7,093 nucleotides of DNA, taken from the NCBI GenBank assembly GCA_903890595.1, contig CAITBU010000181.1, positions 1 to 7,093 on the forward strand. Reading direction: 5' to 3'. The position numbers and the translations under genes were made by a program. Below the pieces are notes generated by a model. That model was not told where the DNA came from, did no database searches, and saw only the letters and a list, made by a program, of their open reading frames with translations. This document shows positions 6,940-7,093 of this stretch, in pieces. Positions within the stretch are counted from its first letter, which is position 1. The number at the start of each line of letters is the position of its first letter. Origin of the DNA: an uncultured Holophagaceae bacterium. Lineage in GTDB: Bacteria; Acidobacteriota; Holophagae; Holophagales; Holophagaceae.

Positions 6940-7093
6940 ATGTTGCATCGTTTCTTTCCCGTCACCGCCGCCCTCCTTGTCTGCGTGAGTCTCATGGCCG
7001 CTGATTCCAAACCCCTGCCTCCTGTTGCCCCCCAGAAGCCCCACGTGAGCCTCTGGCACGGGGAGTCCGTGAGCGATCCCTGGTTCTGGCTCC
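6940..7093 (+). CDS. Secreted S9 (prolyl oligopeptidase) family peptidase, N-terminal part (3' end outside window)
   Basis: The first 51 codons of a gene that runs off the window. Residues 1-21 look like a signal peptide: H-R near the start, a hydrophobic core (VTAALLVCVSLM) and a small-residue site at about MA-AD. The mature part begins with a proline-rich stretch, PPVAPQKPHVSLWHGESV, then SDPWFWL. This matches the usual opening of prolyl oligopeptidase/oligopeptidase B proteins (PPVAxKxPH, HG, V-D-D-Y/W-W-L), which leads into the beta-propeller. Such enzymes cut short peptides after proline or basic residues with a C-terminal Ser-Asp-His triad, here outside the window. The usual DDYxWL is DPWFWL here. 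The ATG at 6940 has GAGG at 6931-6934. No clear promoter is seen in the 30 bp after the terminator. The S9 call is likely; subfamily and substrate are unknown. Confidence 0.75.
   Translation, partial: MLHRFFPVTAALLVCVSLMAADSKPLPPVAPQKPHVSLWHGESVSDPWFWL

Overview
The window is GC-rich bacterial DNA with tightly packed, strongly GC3-biased genes. The gene types and protein styles suggest an acidobacterium of the Holophaga/Geothrix kind: a cytochrome b558-type SdhCAB with a 639-residue flavoprotein, a divergent membrane pyrophosphatase, and a secreted S9 peptidase. This placement is inferred from remembered family resemblance, not from a database search.

Layout from left to right. (1) Positions 1-375, + strand: the 3' end of a CCA-adding tRNA nucleotidyltransferase. 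(2) 376-546: a convergent intergenic gap holding a degenerate purine/pyrimidine inverted repeat and a strong hairpin that can terminate transcription from both sides. (3) 547-3993, - strand: a compact operon transcribed sdhC-sdhA-sdhB, encoding a complete three-subunit, probably menaquinone-linked succinate dehydrogenase/fumarate reductase. (4) 3994-4371: a 378-bp divergent control region with a good sigma70-like promoter for sdhC, weaker candidates for hppA, and several dyad symmetries. (5) 4372-6852, + strand: hppA, an 826-residue proton-pumping membrane pyrophosphatase whose motifs depart from the canonical family and fit a divergent, K+-independent group. (6) A UUCG-loop terminator at 6884-6909. 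(7) 6940 to the window end, + strand: the start of an exported prolyl-oligopeptidase-family (S9) peptidase.

Functionally the centre of the window concerns membrane energetics. SdhCAB moves electrons between succinate/fumarate and the quinone pool. The pyrophosphatase turns the PPi released by biosynthesis into an ion gradient. The two transcription units are back to back and share one intergenic region, so joint control is possible but not shown. I found no CRISPR array, tRNA, rRNA, insertion sequence or phage gene. The most unusual item is the divergent pyrophosphatase; I did not see a wholly unknown multi-gene system.
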